Positions 41,073 through 49,825 of a DNA stretch of 64,000 nucleotides are shown here, piece by piece. Both the position numbers and the translations under genes were made by a program. A model generated the notes under the pieces. The model worked only from the letters and a program-made list of their open reading frames with translations, had not been told where the DNA came from and made no database searches. Each line of letters starts with the position of its first letter. Position 1 is the first letter of the stretch. The stretch lies in contig NZ_JBGCCJ010000001.1 of the NCBI RefSeq assembly GCF_041262565.1, positions 868,001 to 932,000 of the forward strand, in the 5' to 3' direction. Origin of the DNA: Leifsonia sp. EB41 (lineage in GTDB: Bacteria; Actinomycetota; Actinomycetes; Actinomycetales; Microbacteriaceae).

Positions 41073-42119
41073 ATCCCCATCCTGCATCACATACTCTTTC
41101 CCCTCCATGCGCGCCTTCCCGCGCGCCCGCGCCTCTGCGACGCTGCCAGCGTCGACGAGGTCGTCGAAGGAGATCACTTCGGCCTTGATGAAGCCCTTCT
41201 CGAAGTCGGTGTGGATGACGCCGGCCGCCTGGGGGGCCTTCCAGCCCTTGTGGATCGTCCAGGCGCGGGACTCTTTCGGGCCGGCCGTGAGGTAGGTCTG
41301 CAGGCCGAGGGTGTCGAAGCCGATGCGGGCGAGCTGGTCGAGGCCGCTCTCCGTCTGGCCGGTGGAGGCCAGGAGCTCGGCGGCGTCGGCGGCGTCGAGG
41401 TCGATGAGCTCGGACTCCAGCTTCGCGTCGAGGAACACGGCCTGGGCGGGCGCGACCAGGGCGGCGAGCGCGGCCCGGCGGGCGTCGTCGGTCAGCACGT
41501 CCTCGTCCACGTTGAACACGTAGATGAACGGCTTCGCGGTGAGCAGTCCGAGCTCGCGGATCGGCTCCAGGTCGATCGTGGAGGCCGACAGCGGCTTGCC
41601 GTCGTTCAGGAACGCCATCGCCTCGCGGGCGGTCTCGAGCACGACCGGCTCCAGCTTGCGGCCCTTGACCTCCTTCTCGTAGCGCTGCTCCGCCTTCTCC
41701 AGGGTCTGCAGGTCGGCGAGGATGAGCTCGGTGTTGATGGTCTCCATGTCCCCGGCGGCGTCCACCTTGCCCGCGACGTGCACCACGTCGGGGTCGGAGA
41801 ATCCGCGCACCACCTGCGCGATGGCGTCGGCCTCGCGGATGTTGGCGAGGAACTTGTTGCCGAGGCCCTCGCCCTCGCTCGCGCCTTTCACGATGCCGGC
41901 GATGTCGAGGAACGACACCGGGGCCGGGAGGATGCGCTCGCTGCCGAACAGCTCGGCCAGCGTGTCGAGGCGCGGGTCGGGGAGGTTCACGACCCCCACG
42001 TTCGGCTCGATGGTCGCGAACGGGTAGTTCGCCGCGAGGGCGTCGTTCTTGGTCAGCGCGTTGAAGAGGGTCGACTTGCCGACGTTCGGGAGTCCGACGA
42101 TACCGATAGTGAGAGCCAC
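41046..42119 (-). CDS. ychF: redox-regulated ATPase YchF (Obg-family)
   Basis: 357 residues, full length. G1 motif GIVGLPNVGKST (residues 5-16), DIAGIVKGASEGEGLGNKFL and the C-terminal TGS-like domain ending GDVVEFRFNV. YchF hydrolyses ATP rather than GTP and is tied to stress and ribosome functions. GTG 42119 has TAGAAT 8 nt upstream. Its 3' end is repeated twice downstream, so it appears to have been used as an insertion site while the C terminus was restored each time. Confidence 0.97.
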   Translation of the reverse strand: MALTIGIVGLPNVGKSTLFNALTKNDALAANYPFATIEPNVGVVNLPDPRLDTLAELFGSERILPAPVSFLDIAGIVKGASEGEGLGNKFLANIREADAIAQVVRGFSDPDVVHVAGKVDAAGDMETINTELILADLQTLEKAEQRYEKEVKGRKLEPVVLETAREAMAFLNDGKPLSASTIDLEPIRELGLLTAKPFIYVFNVDEDVLTDDARRAALAALVAPAQAVFLDAKLESELIDLDAADAAELLASTGQTESGLDQLARIGFDTLGLQTYLTAGPKESRAWTIHKGWKAPQAAGVIHTDFEKGFIKAEVISFDDLVDAGSVAEARARGKARMEGKEYVMQDGDVVEFRFNV

Positions 42120-42177
42120 GGTCGTCCATTCTACGGGCGGCAGCGGTGGGCAGCCGCCGACCTCGGCCCGCCCGGTC

Positions 42178-42921
42178 TCAGCCCAGGGTCGCGCGGTAGC
42201 ACCGCGTGACGTACGGCAGCTCGATCCGCTCCGCCCCCGCCAGCTCCGGATGCTCGGCGTGGAGGCGGCGCAGCGACGCGATCACCGCCGCCTGCGCGTC
42301 CGGGTCCTTCGTGATGAAGTAGCTGCGCGAGCGCGCCAGATCCAGGAGGCCGTTCAGCGTCATCGCCTGCACCCAGTGCACGTCGTGCCGCTCCAGCTCG
42401 CCGAACGGTGCGCCGACGGCCGGCTCCTCCTCCTGTCCGAAAGTCGCGTCACCCGCGCCCATCAGCTCGCCCAGCTCGCGCACCCAGTCGACGCTCTCGT
42501 CCCGGTCGTTCCAGACCAGGCCGATCCTGCCGCCCGGCCGCAGCACGCGCGCGACCTCCGGGACGGCGCGCTCGCGGTCCACCCAGTGCCACGCCTGCGC
42601 GGCGACGACAAGCCCGGCCCCCGCGTCGGGCACAGGGATGCTCTCGCCCGACCCGATCCGCGTCTCCGCCTCCGGGATGCGCTCCGCCAGCACGCCGAGC
42701 ATCTGCGGCGACGGGTCCACCGCGATCACGTCGAAGCCGGCGTCCACGAGCGCGCGGGTCAGCTTGCCTGTGCCGGCGCCGAGGTCCACGACCGGGCCGG
42801 TCACGCCCTCCGTGAGCCACGCGACTGCGTCCGCCGGATAGTCCGGCCGCGCCGCGTCGTACAGTTCCGCCGCCCGGTCGAACGCACGTGCGTGCGCCTC
42901 CCGCTCCCGTCGCTCCCGCAT
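42178..42921 (-). CDS. class I SAM-dependent methyltransferase
   Basis: 247 residues. SAM-binding motif I VVDLGAGTGKLTRAL (about 42-56), then VIAVDPSPQML and an LVVAAQAWHWVD motif seen in the Methyltransf_11 group of UbiE-like enzymes. ATG 42921 (MRERREREAHARAFDRAAELYD) fits; TAGGGT lies 7 nt upstream. The minus frame stays open far to the right (to 46146), but that is only lack of stops in GC-rich DNA. Substrate unknown. Confidence 0.87.
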   Translation of the reverse strand: MRERREREAHARAFDRAAELYDAARPDYPADAVAWLTEGVTGPVVDLGAGTGKLTRALVDAGFDVIAVDPSPQMLGVLAERIPEAETRIGSGESIPVPDAGAGLVVAAQAWHWVDRERAVPEVARVLRPGGRIGLVWNDRDESVDWVRELGELMGAGDATFGQEEEPAVGAPFGELERHDVHWVQAMTLNGLLDLARSRSYFITKDPDAQAAVIASLRRLHAEHPELAGAERIELPYVTRCYRATLG

Positions 42922-43005
42922 ACCTGCGACCCTACTCCGGCGATTTTCGGAGCTCCGCGGCGTGGGCGACCGGGCGACGTCGGTGGGCCGTGCGAGAGTT
43001 CGGGC

Positions 43006-43587
43006 GTGCCACTGGACTTCACCGCCATCGACTTCGAGACCGCGAACTCCTCTGCGGCGTCCGCCTGTTCTGTCGGGCTGGTGAAGGTGCGCGACGGCCG
43101 CGTGGTCGACCGCGCGAGCTGGTTCATCCGGCCGCCGCTCGGGCACGACGTGTTCCAGGAGTGGAACGTCCGCATCCACGGCATCCAGCCGCAGGACGTC
43201 GCCGGCGCCGCAGGCTGGGTCGACCAGCTCGCCGACCTGGTGGAGTTCGCGGAGGACGACCACCTGGTCGCCCACAACGCCGGCTTCGACATGGGCGTCA
43301 TCCGTGCCGCGTGCGCCGCCACCCTCGTCGCCTGCCCGGAGTACCGCTACCTGTGCAGCCTCCAGGTCGCTCGGCGCACCTACCACCTGGAGTCGTACCG
43401 CCTGCCGGTCGCGGCGATGGCGGCTGGGTTCGAGGACTTCCACCACCACGACGCCCTCGCCGACGCGGAGGCCTGCGCGGCCATCGTCGTGCACGCAGCG
43501 CGCCGCCACGACGCGGCCACGATCGACGACCTCGCCGCCCTGACAGGCGCCCGCGTCGGGCGCATCGGCATGGCCGCCGCGGCGTAG
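43006..43587 (+). CDS. 3'-5' exonuclease, DnaQ-like DEDDh
   Basis: 193 residues. The DEDDh residues are visible: Asp9 and Glu11 in TAIDFETAN, Asp95 in HNAGFDMG, and His148/Asp153 in HHHDALADAEA. This matches the small epsilon-like exonucleases of Actinobacteria. GTG 43006 start; no Shine-Dalgarno seen. Divergent from the methyltransferase. Could proofread or degrade DNA or RNA. Confidence 0.88.
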   Translation: MPLDFTAIDFETANSSAASACSVGLVKVRDGRVVDRASWFIRPPLGHDVFQEWNVRIHGIQPQDVAGAAGWVDQLADLVEFAEDDHLVAHNAGFDMGVIRAACAATLVACPEYRYLCSLQVARRTYHLESYRLPVAAMAAGFEDFHHHDALADAEACAAIVVHAARRHDAATIDDLAALTGARVGRIGMAAAA

Positions 43588-43702
43588 CTCCCACCCGCTC
43601 GGCGTCGCACACTCCGGCGCTCCGCAGCGCTCCCGCGCGCCCTCTCCTGTGCGGGACACCATCACCCAGTCATCAGGCATATACACCTCAGTAATGAAAG
43701 CA

Positions 43703-43731
43703 TTGCAACTTCGTTCGTCACGTTCTAATGT
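43703..43731 (+). promoter_or_regulatory. candidate promoter of the sugar porter gene
   Basis: TTGCAA (43703-43708) and TAATGT (43726-43731) with a 17-bp spacer lie 34 bp before the sugar-porter start, in an AT-richer island of an otherwise GC-rich region. Confidence 0.4.
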
Positions 43732-43764
43732 CCAGACATAGCAACAAGACGCGAAGGAGCGACC

Positions 43765-45216
43765 ATGACCGCATCCCCTCACCCGGAGGCCGCCGAGACG
43801 GCCCCCGGCACCACCGCCTCCGCAGGCCCGACACCACCGGACACCGACGACCCCCGCGCGCGCCGCTTCCTCCGGCGGATCGCCGTGCTGGCCACCTTCG
43901 GCGGCCTCCTCTTCGGCTACGACACCGGCGTCATCAGCGGCGCCCTGCCGTTCATGCAGTTCGACCAGCGGCCGCTCACCCCGCTCGAGGAGGGCACCAT
44001 CGTGTCCTCGCTCCTCTTCGGCGCGGCACTCGGGTCGTTCCTCGGCGGCCGTATCGCCGACCGCCGCGGACGCCGCGGGCTCATCGGCGCGCTCGCGGTC
44101 GTATTCTTCATCGCGGCCCTTGCGTGCGCATTCGCGCCGACGATCGGCGTCATGATCGCCGCCCGCTTCGTGCTCGGCCTCGCCGTCGGCGGCGCGTCCG
44201 TCGTGGTCCCGATGTACCTCGCGGAGCTCTCCCCCGCCGCCCGACGCGGCCGCATCGTCACGCAGAACGAGCTGATGATCGTCTCCGGCCAGCTCGCTGC
44301 GTTCGTCGTGAACGCCGTCCTCGCCTCCGTCGTCCCCGAGCACGCCGCCGTGTGGCGCTGGATGCTCGTCGTCGCCTCCCTGCCGGCCGTCGTGCTGTTC
44401 TTCGGGATGCTCGTCGTGCCGGAGAGCCCGCGCTGGCTCATCCTGCACGGGCGCTTCGCGGAGGGGCTCGCGGTCCTGCGCCGCATCCGCGCCGAGCAGC
44501 AGGCCGAGCGGGAGGCCGAGGAGATCCGCCGCCACGAGGAGCGCGCCGTGCGCACGCCCCTGCTCACGGAGCTCGCCGTGCCGTGGGTGCGACGGGTCTT
44601 CGTCATCGGACTCGGGATCGCGATGGTGCAGCAGCTCACCGGCGTGAACTCGATCATGTACTACGGCGTCCAGATCCTCCAGAAGTCCGGCTTCGACCAG
44701 CAGGGCGCGCTCATCGGCCAGATCGCCAACGGCGTCATCTCGGTGCTCGCCACCTTCGTCGGCATCGCGCTGCTCGGCCGGGTGGGCCGGCGCCCGCTGC
44801 TGATCGTCGGCCTGATCGGCACGACGACGTCGCTGCTGCTGGTCGGCGGCGCCTCCGCGCTGCTCGCCGGATCGCCCGCGCTGCCGTTCGTGGTGCTGTC
44901 GCTGACGGTGACGTTCCTCGCGTTCCAGCAGGGCGCGGTCTCGCCGGTCACCTGGCTGATGCTCGCGGAGATCTTCCCGGCCCGCATCCGCGGCGCCGCG
45001 TTCGGGCTGGCCGCGCTCATCCTGTGGCTGACGAACTTCCTGGTCGGCTTCCTGTTCCCGCAGCTCGTGGACGCGCTCGGGATCTCGCCCACGTTCTTCC
45101 TGTTCGCCGTCGTGGGCGTCGGCGCGGTCGTGTTCGTCGCGCGCAGCCTGCCCGAGACGCGCGGGCGCAGCCTGGAGACCCTGGAGGCGGAGCTGCGCGA
45201 CCGGTTCACCCGCTGA
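43765..45216 (+). CDS. sugar porter, MFS sugar:H+ symporter family
   Basis: 483 residues, 12 membrane segments. Sugar-porter hallmarks: GGLLFGYDTGVISGALPF (46-63), GRIADRRGRRG, PESPRWLILHGRF, the QQLTGVNSIMYY segment in helix 7, and PVTWLMLAEIFPARIRG plus PETRGRSLE near the end. Transports hexoses or pentoses with protons. GAAGGAG precedes ATG 43765. A terminator-like hairpin follows. Confidence 0.95.
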   Translation: MTASPHPEAAETAPGTTASAGPTPPDTDDPRARRFLRRIAVLATFGGLLFGYDTGVISGALPFMQFDQRPLTPLEEGTIVSSLLFGAALGSFLGGRIADRRGRRGLIGALAVVFFIAALACAFAPTIGVMIAARFVLGLAVGGASVVVPMYLAELSPAARRGRIVTQNELMIVSGQLAAFVVNAVLASVVPEHAAVWRWMLVVASLPAVVLFFGMLVVPESPRWLILHGRFAEGLAVLRRIRAEQQAEREAEEIRRHEERAVRTPLLTELAVPWVRRVFVIGLGIAMVQQLTGVNSIMYYGVQILQKSGFDQQGALIGQIANGVISVLATFVGIALLGRVGRRPLLIVGLIGTTTSLLLVGGASALLAGSPALPFVVLSLTVTFLAFQQGAVSPVTWLMLAEIFPARIRGAAFGLAALILWLTNFLVGFLFPQLVDALGISPTFFLFAVVGVGAVVFVARSLPETRGRSLETLEAELRDRFTR

Positions 45217-45251
45217 GCCTGCTCGCAGCGGGCGGGCTCTCGGGCCGGCAC

Positions 45252-45287
45252 GAGGGCGGGGCGGGAGCGATTTCCCGCCCCGCCCTC
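45252..45287 (+). terminator. GC-rich hairpin after the sugar porter gene
   Basis: A 15-bp perfect stem (45252-45266 with 45273-45287), loop GCGATT. Starts 35 bp after the sugar porter stop. No T tract. Confidence 0.75.
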
Positions 45288-45330
45288 CGTCGTCGCGGCC
45301 GTTGTCGGCGGCCCCTGCGACACTGAGCGC

Positions 45331-46767
45331 ATGGACTTCCCCGCACTGCTCCTCGGCCTCCTGCTCGGTCTCCTCGTCGGCGCGGCGGGGGCCGGATACG
45401 CCGTCGCGCGACTGCTCAAGAGCCGCGAGGCCGCGGCGCCCACCGTGGAGGACCCGGCGATCGTCGCGGCCCGCCACGAGAGGGAACTCCTCGAGGTGCG
45501 CGCGGAGGAGGCGGGCAAGCAAGCCGAGCTCCGCGCGGAGCTCGCCTCCGCCGACACGCGCGTCGACTCGCTGCAGGAGCAGCTCCGTGGGGCGCACGAG
45601 CAGCTCCGGGAGACCACGGAGCGGCACCGCGCCGAAGCCGTCGCCCAGACCGAGCGCGAGCGTGCCGAGAGCAAGGTGCTCCAGGCGCTGGCGCCCGTGC
45701 GCGAAAGCCTCAGCGACATGCAGCGCAAGGTGATCGAGCTGGAGACCCAGCGCAACCAGCAGCACGGCCAGCTCGCCCAGCAGCTCCGGTCGGCGGCCGA
45801 GTCGGAGGAGCGGCTGCGCAGCACCGCGGAGTCGCTGGCGTCCGCGCTGCGCTCCAACAGCACGCGCGGCGTCTGGGGCGAGACCCAGCTCCGCAGCGTC
45901 GTGGAGGCCGCCGGACTGATCGAGCGCGTGGACTTCGACGTGCAGTCCAGCATCCACTCGGAGTCCGGCGCCGGCCGACCCGACATGATCATCCGGCTCC
46001 CCGGCGGCAAGAGCATCGCGCTCGACGCCAAGGTGCCCTTCAACGCCTACCTCGAGGCCAGCCAGATCCCCGCGACCGCGACCGGCGCCGAGGGCGCGCA
46101 GCGCGAGGCTCTCCTCAAGCAGCACGTCAAGGCCGTCCGCGACCACATCACAACTCTGGGCAGCAAGGCGTACTGGACGGGCCTGGAGTCCTCCCCCGAG
46201 ATGGTCATCGCGTTCATCCCGAGCGAGTCGCTGGTCTCCTCGGCCATGGAGGCGGACCCGTCGATCATGGAGTTCGCCTTCGGCAAGCGGGTCGCCCTGG
46301 CCTCCCCCGTGACACTATGGTCGGTGCTGAAGACGGTGGCGTTCAGCTGGCAGCAGGACGTCCTGACCCAGGACGCCAAGCAGCTCTTCGACCTGAGCCG
46401 CACGCTCTACACCCGGCTGGGCACCACGGCCGGCCACATCGAGAAGCTCGGCCGCTCGATCGAGCGCACGGTCAAGGACTACAACGGCTTCGTCGGCTCC
46501 TTCGAGCGCCAGGTGTTCCCCACGGCCCGCAAGCTCGCCGCGATCGACGAGTCGAAGGTCATCGGCGTCATGGAGGGCATCGAGGAGGCTCCCCGCGAGC
46601 TCACCGCGTTCGAGCTCGTCGACGAGCTGGAGGCGCAGGCAGCGGCGCGCATCCGCGTGGAGGCCGCCGACGACGACGCCCGCGACATGCACGGCATCGA
46701 CAAGCTCGCCATCGAGGAGCGGGCTCGCGCCGCCGCCGCCGACGACGAGGCCTCCGGCGCCGCCTGA
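45331..46767 (+). CDS. rmuC: DNA recombination protein RmuC
   Basis: 478 residues. One N-terminal membrane segment (about 3-22), a long coiled coil (about 40-180), then the nuclease-like RmuC core beginning at STRGVWGETQLRSVVEAAGL. The core keeps the PD-(D/E)xK-like pattern GRPDMIIRLPGGKSIALDAKVPF. It limits inversion or rearrangement of DNA in E. coli. A 24-bp inverted repeat follows the stop at 19 bp. Confidence 0.93.
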   Translation: MDFPALLLGLLLGLLVGAAGAGYAVARLLKSREAAAPTVEDPAIVAARHERELLEVRAEEAGKQAELRAELASADTRVDSLQEQLRGAHEQLRETTERHRAEAVAQTERERAESKVLQALAPVRESLSDMQRKVIELETQRNQQHGQLAQQLRSAAESEERLRSTAESLASALRSNSTRGVWGETQLRSVVEAAGLIERVDFDVQSSIHSESGAGRPDMIIRLPGGKSIALDAKVPFNAYLEASQIPATATGAEGAQREALLKQHVKAVRDHITTLGSKAYWTGLESSPEMVIAFIPSESLVSSAMEADPSIMEFAFGKRVALASPVTLWSVLKTVAFSWQQDVLTQDAKQLFDLSRTLYTRLGTTAGHIEKLGRSIERTVKDYNGFVGSFERQVFPTARKLAAIDESKVIGVMEGIEEAPRELTAFELVDELEAQAAARIRVEAADDDARDMHGIDKLAIEERARAAAADDEASGAA

Positions 46768-46785
46768 CACACGCCCAAGTCCCGC

Positions 46786-46842
46786 CGAGGGGCACGTAAA
46801 CGCCCCTAAAACCGCGTCTTAGGGGCGTTTACGTGCCCCTCG
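46786..46842. terminator. 24-bp perfect inverted repeat between rmuC and glpX
   Basis: 46786-46809 pairs perfectly with 46819-46842 around loop AACCGCGTC. Each arm can itself fold (AGGGGC...GCCCCT), so two smaller hairpins are the alternative structure. It lies between convergent genes and would stop transcription from both sides. Confidence 0.8.
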
Positions 46843-46857
46843 ACATCCCCTCGCGAC

Positions 46858-47859
46858 TTACATCTCGTCGGCCGAGAGCCACTTCTCCGCGAGGTGGTCC
46901 GCGACCACGCGGCGGATGGTGCCCGACTTGGAGCGCAGAACGATCGACTCCGTGCGGATGATCGGTCCCTTGCGGCGGACGCCCTCCACCAGGCCGCCGT
47001 CGGTGACGCCGGTCGCGACGAAGAAGGTGTTGTCGCCTTTCACCAGGTCGTCGGCGCCGTAGATCCGGTCCATGTCGAGGCCCGCGGCGATCCCGCCCGC
47101 GCGCTCGGCGTCGTCCTTCGGTGCGAGCCGGCCCTGCATGAAGCCGCCGATCGCCTTGATCGCACACGCGGTCGTGATGCCCTCCGGGCTGCCGCCGATG
47201 CCGACGCACAGGTCGATGCGCGACTCGTAGCGGGCCGCGTTGATCCCGCCGGCCACGTCGCCGTCGAGCATGAGGCGCGTCCCGGCGCCGGCGGCACGGA
47301 TCTCCTCGATGAGCCCCTCATGCCGCGGCCGGTCCAGCACGGCCACGCGGATCTCGCCCACCGGCTTGCCCTTGGCCTTCGCCAGCTCGCGGATGTTGTC
47401 GCCGATCGACTGCGACAGGTCCACGACGCCGCGGCCCTCCGGCCCGGTGACGATCTTGTCCATGTAGAAGACGCTGGAGGCGTCCAGCATCGTGCCGCGG
47501 TCGGACACCGCGATCACCGACAGCGCGTTCTGGCGCCCGGCCGCGGTCAGCGAGGTGCCGTCGATCGGGTCGACCGCGATGTCGCAGGCCGGGCCGCGCC
47601 CGTTGCCGACGTGCTCGCCGTTGAACAGCATCGGGGCGTTGTCCTTCTCGCCCTCGCCGATCACGATCAACCCGTCGAAGTTCACCGTGCCGAGGAACTT
47701 GCGCATCGCGTCCACGGCCGCGCCGTCCGCCGCGTTCTTGTCGCCGCGGCCGATCCACGGAGTCGCCCGGATCGCCGCCGCCTCGGTCGCCCGCACCAGC
47801 TCCATCGCCAGGTTCCGGTCGGGGTGAAGGAAGAGGGACGCGGTGTCGGTGCTGGTCAT
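46858..47859 (-). CDS. glpX: class II fructose-1,6-bisphosphatase
   Basis: 333 residues. Metal-binding motifs IGEGEKDNAPM (67-77) and DPIDGTSL (97-104), plus GGSPEGITTACAIKAIGG, define the GlpX class. Dephosphorylates fructose-1,6-bisphosphate in gluconeogenesis. Divergent from class II aldolase, its metabolic neighbour, which is the usual actinobacterial arrangement. Acts together with the glyoxylate shunt encoded earlier in this window for growth on acetate. Confidence 0.96.
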   Translation of the reverse strand: MTSTDTASLFLHPDRNLAMELVRATEAAAIRATPWIGRGDKNAADGAAVDAMRKFLGTVNFDGLIVIGEGEKDNAPMLFNGEHVGNGRGPACDIAVDPIDGTSLTAAGRQNALSVIAVSDRGTMLDASSVFYMDKIVTGPEGRGVVDLSQSIGDNIRELAKAKGKPVGEIRVAVLDRPRHEGLIEEIRAAGAGTRLMLDGDVAGGINAARYESRIDLCVGIGGSPEGITTACAIKAIGGFMQGRLAPKDDAERAGGIAAGLDMDRIYGADDLVKGDNTFFVATGVTDGGLVEGVRRKGPIIRTESIVLRSKSGTIRRVVADHLAEKWLSADEM

Positions 47860-47963
47860 GATGGGTCCTCCCGGACGAATCGAAACGACGGTGTCAGCCG
47901 CCAGGCGACGGCGAAGCCCAGTGTATCGAGGGGAGGTCGCCGGAGGCACCGGACCCGCGTCGG

Positions 47964-47969
47964 TATGAT
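47964..47969 (+). promoter_or_regulatory. -10 element of the aldolase gene
   Basis: TATGAT, 37 bp before the aldolase start, in the 147-bp divergent region between glpX and fba. No convincing -35 was seen. Confidence 0.4.
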
Positions 47970-48006
47970 GAGTCCCGTTCGACACCCCGATTCCCAAGGA
48001 GCCGCA

Positions 48007-49035
48007 ATGCCCATCGCCACGCCGGACCAGTACGCAGAGATGCTCGACAAGGCGAAGGCGGGCGGCTTCGCGTATCCCGCGTTCAACGTCTCGTCGTCGC
48101 AGACGATCAACTCCGTGCTCCAGGGCCTCACCGAGGCGGGCAGCGACGGCATCATCCAGGTGACCACCGGCGGCGCCGACTACTTCGCCGGCCAGACGGT
48201 CAAGGCCCGCGCCACCGGCGCCCTCGCGTTCGCGAAGTTCGCCACCGAGGTCGCGAAGAACTACCCGATCACCGTCGCGCTGCACACTGACCACTGCCCG
48301 AAGGGCGCGCTCGACGACTTCGTGCTGCCGCTCATCGCCGCCTCCGAGGAGGAGGTCCGCGCGGGCCGCAACCCGATCTTCCAGTCCCACATGTGGGACG
48401 GCTCGGCGGTCCCGCTGAACGAGAACCTCGAGATCGCGCAGGAGATGATCAAGCGCACCAAGGCCATCAACGCCATCCTCGAGGTCGAGATCGGCGTCGT
48501 CGGCGGCGAGGAGGACGGCGTGCAGCACGAGGGCTCCAACGAGGCCCTCTACACGACCCTCGCCGACGTCGAGAAGGCCGTGGAGGCCCTGGGCCTCGGC
48601 GAGAACGGCCGCTACATGGCCGCCCTCACCTTCGGCAACGTGCACGGCGTCTACAAGCCGGGCAACGTCAAGCTGCGTCCGGAGCTCCTCAAGGAGATCC
48701 AGGACGGCCTGGCCGCCAAGTACGGCACCGGCCCGAAGCCGCTGGACCTCGTCTTCCACGGCGGCTCCGGCTCGACCGACGCCGAGATCGCCGAGGCGGT
48801 CCGCAACGGCGTCGTGAAGATGAACATCGACACGGACACCCAGTACGCGTTCACCCGCTCGGTCGCCGGCTACATGTTCGACAACTACGACGGCGTGCTC
48901 AAGGTCGACGGCGAGGTGGGCAACAAGAAGGCCTACGACCCGCGTGCCTGGGGCAAGGTCGCCGAGACCGGCATGGCCGCCCGCGTCGTGGAGGCCACCC
49001 AGCAGCTCGGCAGCGCCGGTCACTCCGGCAAGTAG
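48007..49035 (+). CDS. fba: class II fructose-bisphosphate aldolase
   Basis: 342 residues. Catalytic/zinc region HTDHC (93-97), EVEIGVVGGEEDGV, FHGGSGSTDAEI and the NIDTDTQYAF segment identify the zinc-dependent class II enzyme. Interconverts fructose-1,6-bisphosphate with dihydroxyacetone phosphate and glyceraldehyde-3-phosphate. AAGGAG precedes ATG 48007. The next gene starts 22 bp downstream. Confidence 0.97.
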   Translation: MPIATPDQYAEMLDKAKAGGFAYPAFNVSSSQTINSVLQGLTEAGSDGIIQVTTGGADYFAGQTVKARATGALAFAKFATEVAKNYPITVALHTDHCPKGALDDFVLPLIAASEEEVRAGRNPIFQSHMWDGSAVPLNENLEIAQEMIKRTKAINAILEVEIGVVGGEEDGVQHEGSNEALYTTLADVEKAVEALGLGENGRYMAALTFGNVHGVYKPGNVKLRPELLKEIQDGLAAKYGTGPKPLDLVFHGGSGSTDAEIAEAVRNGVVKMNIDTDTQYAFTRSVAGYMFDNYDGVLKVDGEVGNKKAYDPRAWGKVAETGMAARVVEATQQLGSAGHSGK

Positions 49036-49057
49036 CCCACCCACGTAGGCTGGGGGG

Positions 49058-49825
49058 ATGAGCGAGCACGACCCGGAGAAGGCGCCGGACGAACGACCGC
49101 GCCCGAAATACGGCGAGCTCGCCCCTCCCGGCTGGGTGTGGAAGCCCCCGCAGGACACGGACCGGCTGGACACCACGCACCACAGCCCGGCGGCGTCAGA
49201 GGTCGAACAGCCTCCCGCAGCGCCGCCCCAGCCCGGGCCGTACGGGCAGCACGACGGCGCCCAGCACGACGCCGGGCAGCACGCCGGCGCCCAGCACGGC
49301 GGCGAACAGCACGGCTACCCACGTCCGTACCCGTTCAGCCCCCAGCTCCGGGCCGACGCGCCGCGCTGGAACGTCACGACCACGATCGTGCTGCTCGTCG
49401 TCGGCTTCTTCGGGATGTCGTACACGATCGGAACCCTGCAGGGCCTGCCCGCGACGATGCAGCTCCTGCACTCCTCGCTCAACCTGGGCAAGTACGTGCA
49501 GGACCCGTCCGTCGCGCCCCTGATCACCGGCGGCACGATCGCGATGGCCGGCATCTGGGCGATCTCGCTCGGCCTCTCGGTGTGGCTGCTCGTGCAGAAG
49601 CGGCTGGCGTTCTACGTCCCGCTCGTCGCCGGGATCCTGGCGTTCATCACCCTCTTCGTCATACTGGGCCTGATCTTCTCGACGGACCCGGTGCTGCTCG
49701 ACTACTACAACGGGATCGGGCCCGCGACGCCGGGCCCGGCCACGCCAGGCCCGACCTCCCCGGCGCCGAGCTCGCCACTCCCGACGAGCCCGGCTGCCAC
49801 CCCTGGGGCCTCGACCTCCGCTTAG
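49058..49825 (+). CDS. membrane protein with His/Gln-rich N-terminal region
   Basis: 255 residues. N-terminal 100 residues are disordered, Pro-rich, with repeated H(D/G)(G)AQH(A/D)/GGEQHG units at 64-87. Three membrane segments follow (about 110-130, 160-185, 190-215), then a TPGPATPGP-repeat tail. Resembles DUF6264-type Microbacteriaceae proteins. TAGGCT lies 6 nt before ATG 49058. Its stop overlaps the convergent reductase stop by 4 bp. Confidence 0.78.
   Translation: MSEHDPEKAPDERPRPKYGELAPPGWVWKPPQDTDRLDTTHHSPAASEVEQPPAAPPQPGPYGQHDGAQHDAGQHAGAQHGGEQHGYPRPYPFSPQLRADAPRWNVTTTIVLLVVGFFGMSYTIGTLQGLPATMQLLHSSLNLGKYVQDPSVAPLITGGTIAMAGIWAISLGLSVWLLVQKRLAFYVPLVAGILAFITLFVILGLIFSTDPVLLDYYNGIGPATPGPATPGPTSPAPSSPLPTSPAATPGASTSA

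Noticed and set aside
41046-42119. ychF as a pseudogene because its end is duplicated
   Set aside because: The gene is intact from GTG 42119 to TAG 41046 with all motifs; the extra copies lie downstream.
42178-46146. A 3.9-kb open frame on the minus strand reading through ychF-side genes
   Set aside because: Only the first 744 bases (the methyltransferase) look like protein; the rest opposes the exonuclease, sugar porter and rmuC genes and is stop-free because of high GC.
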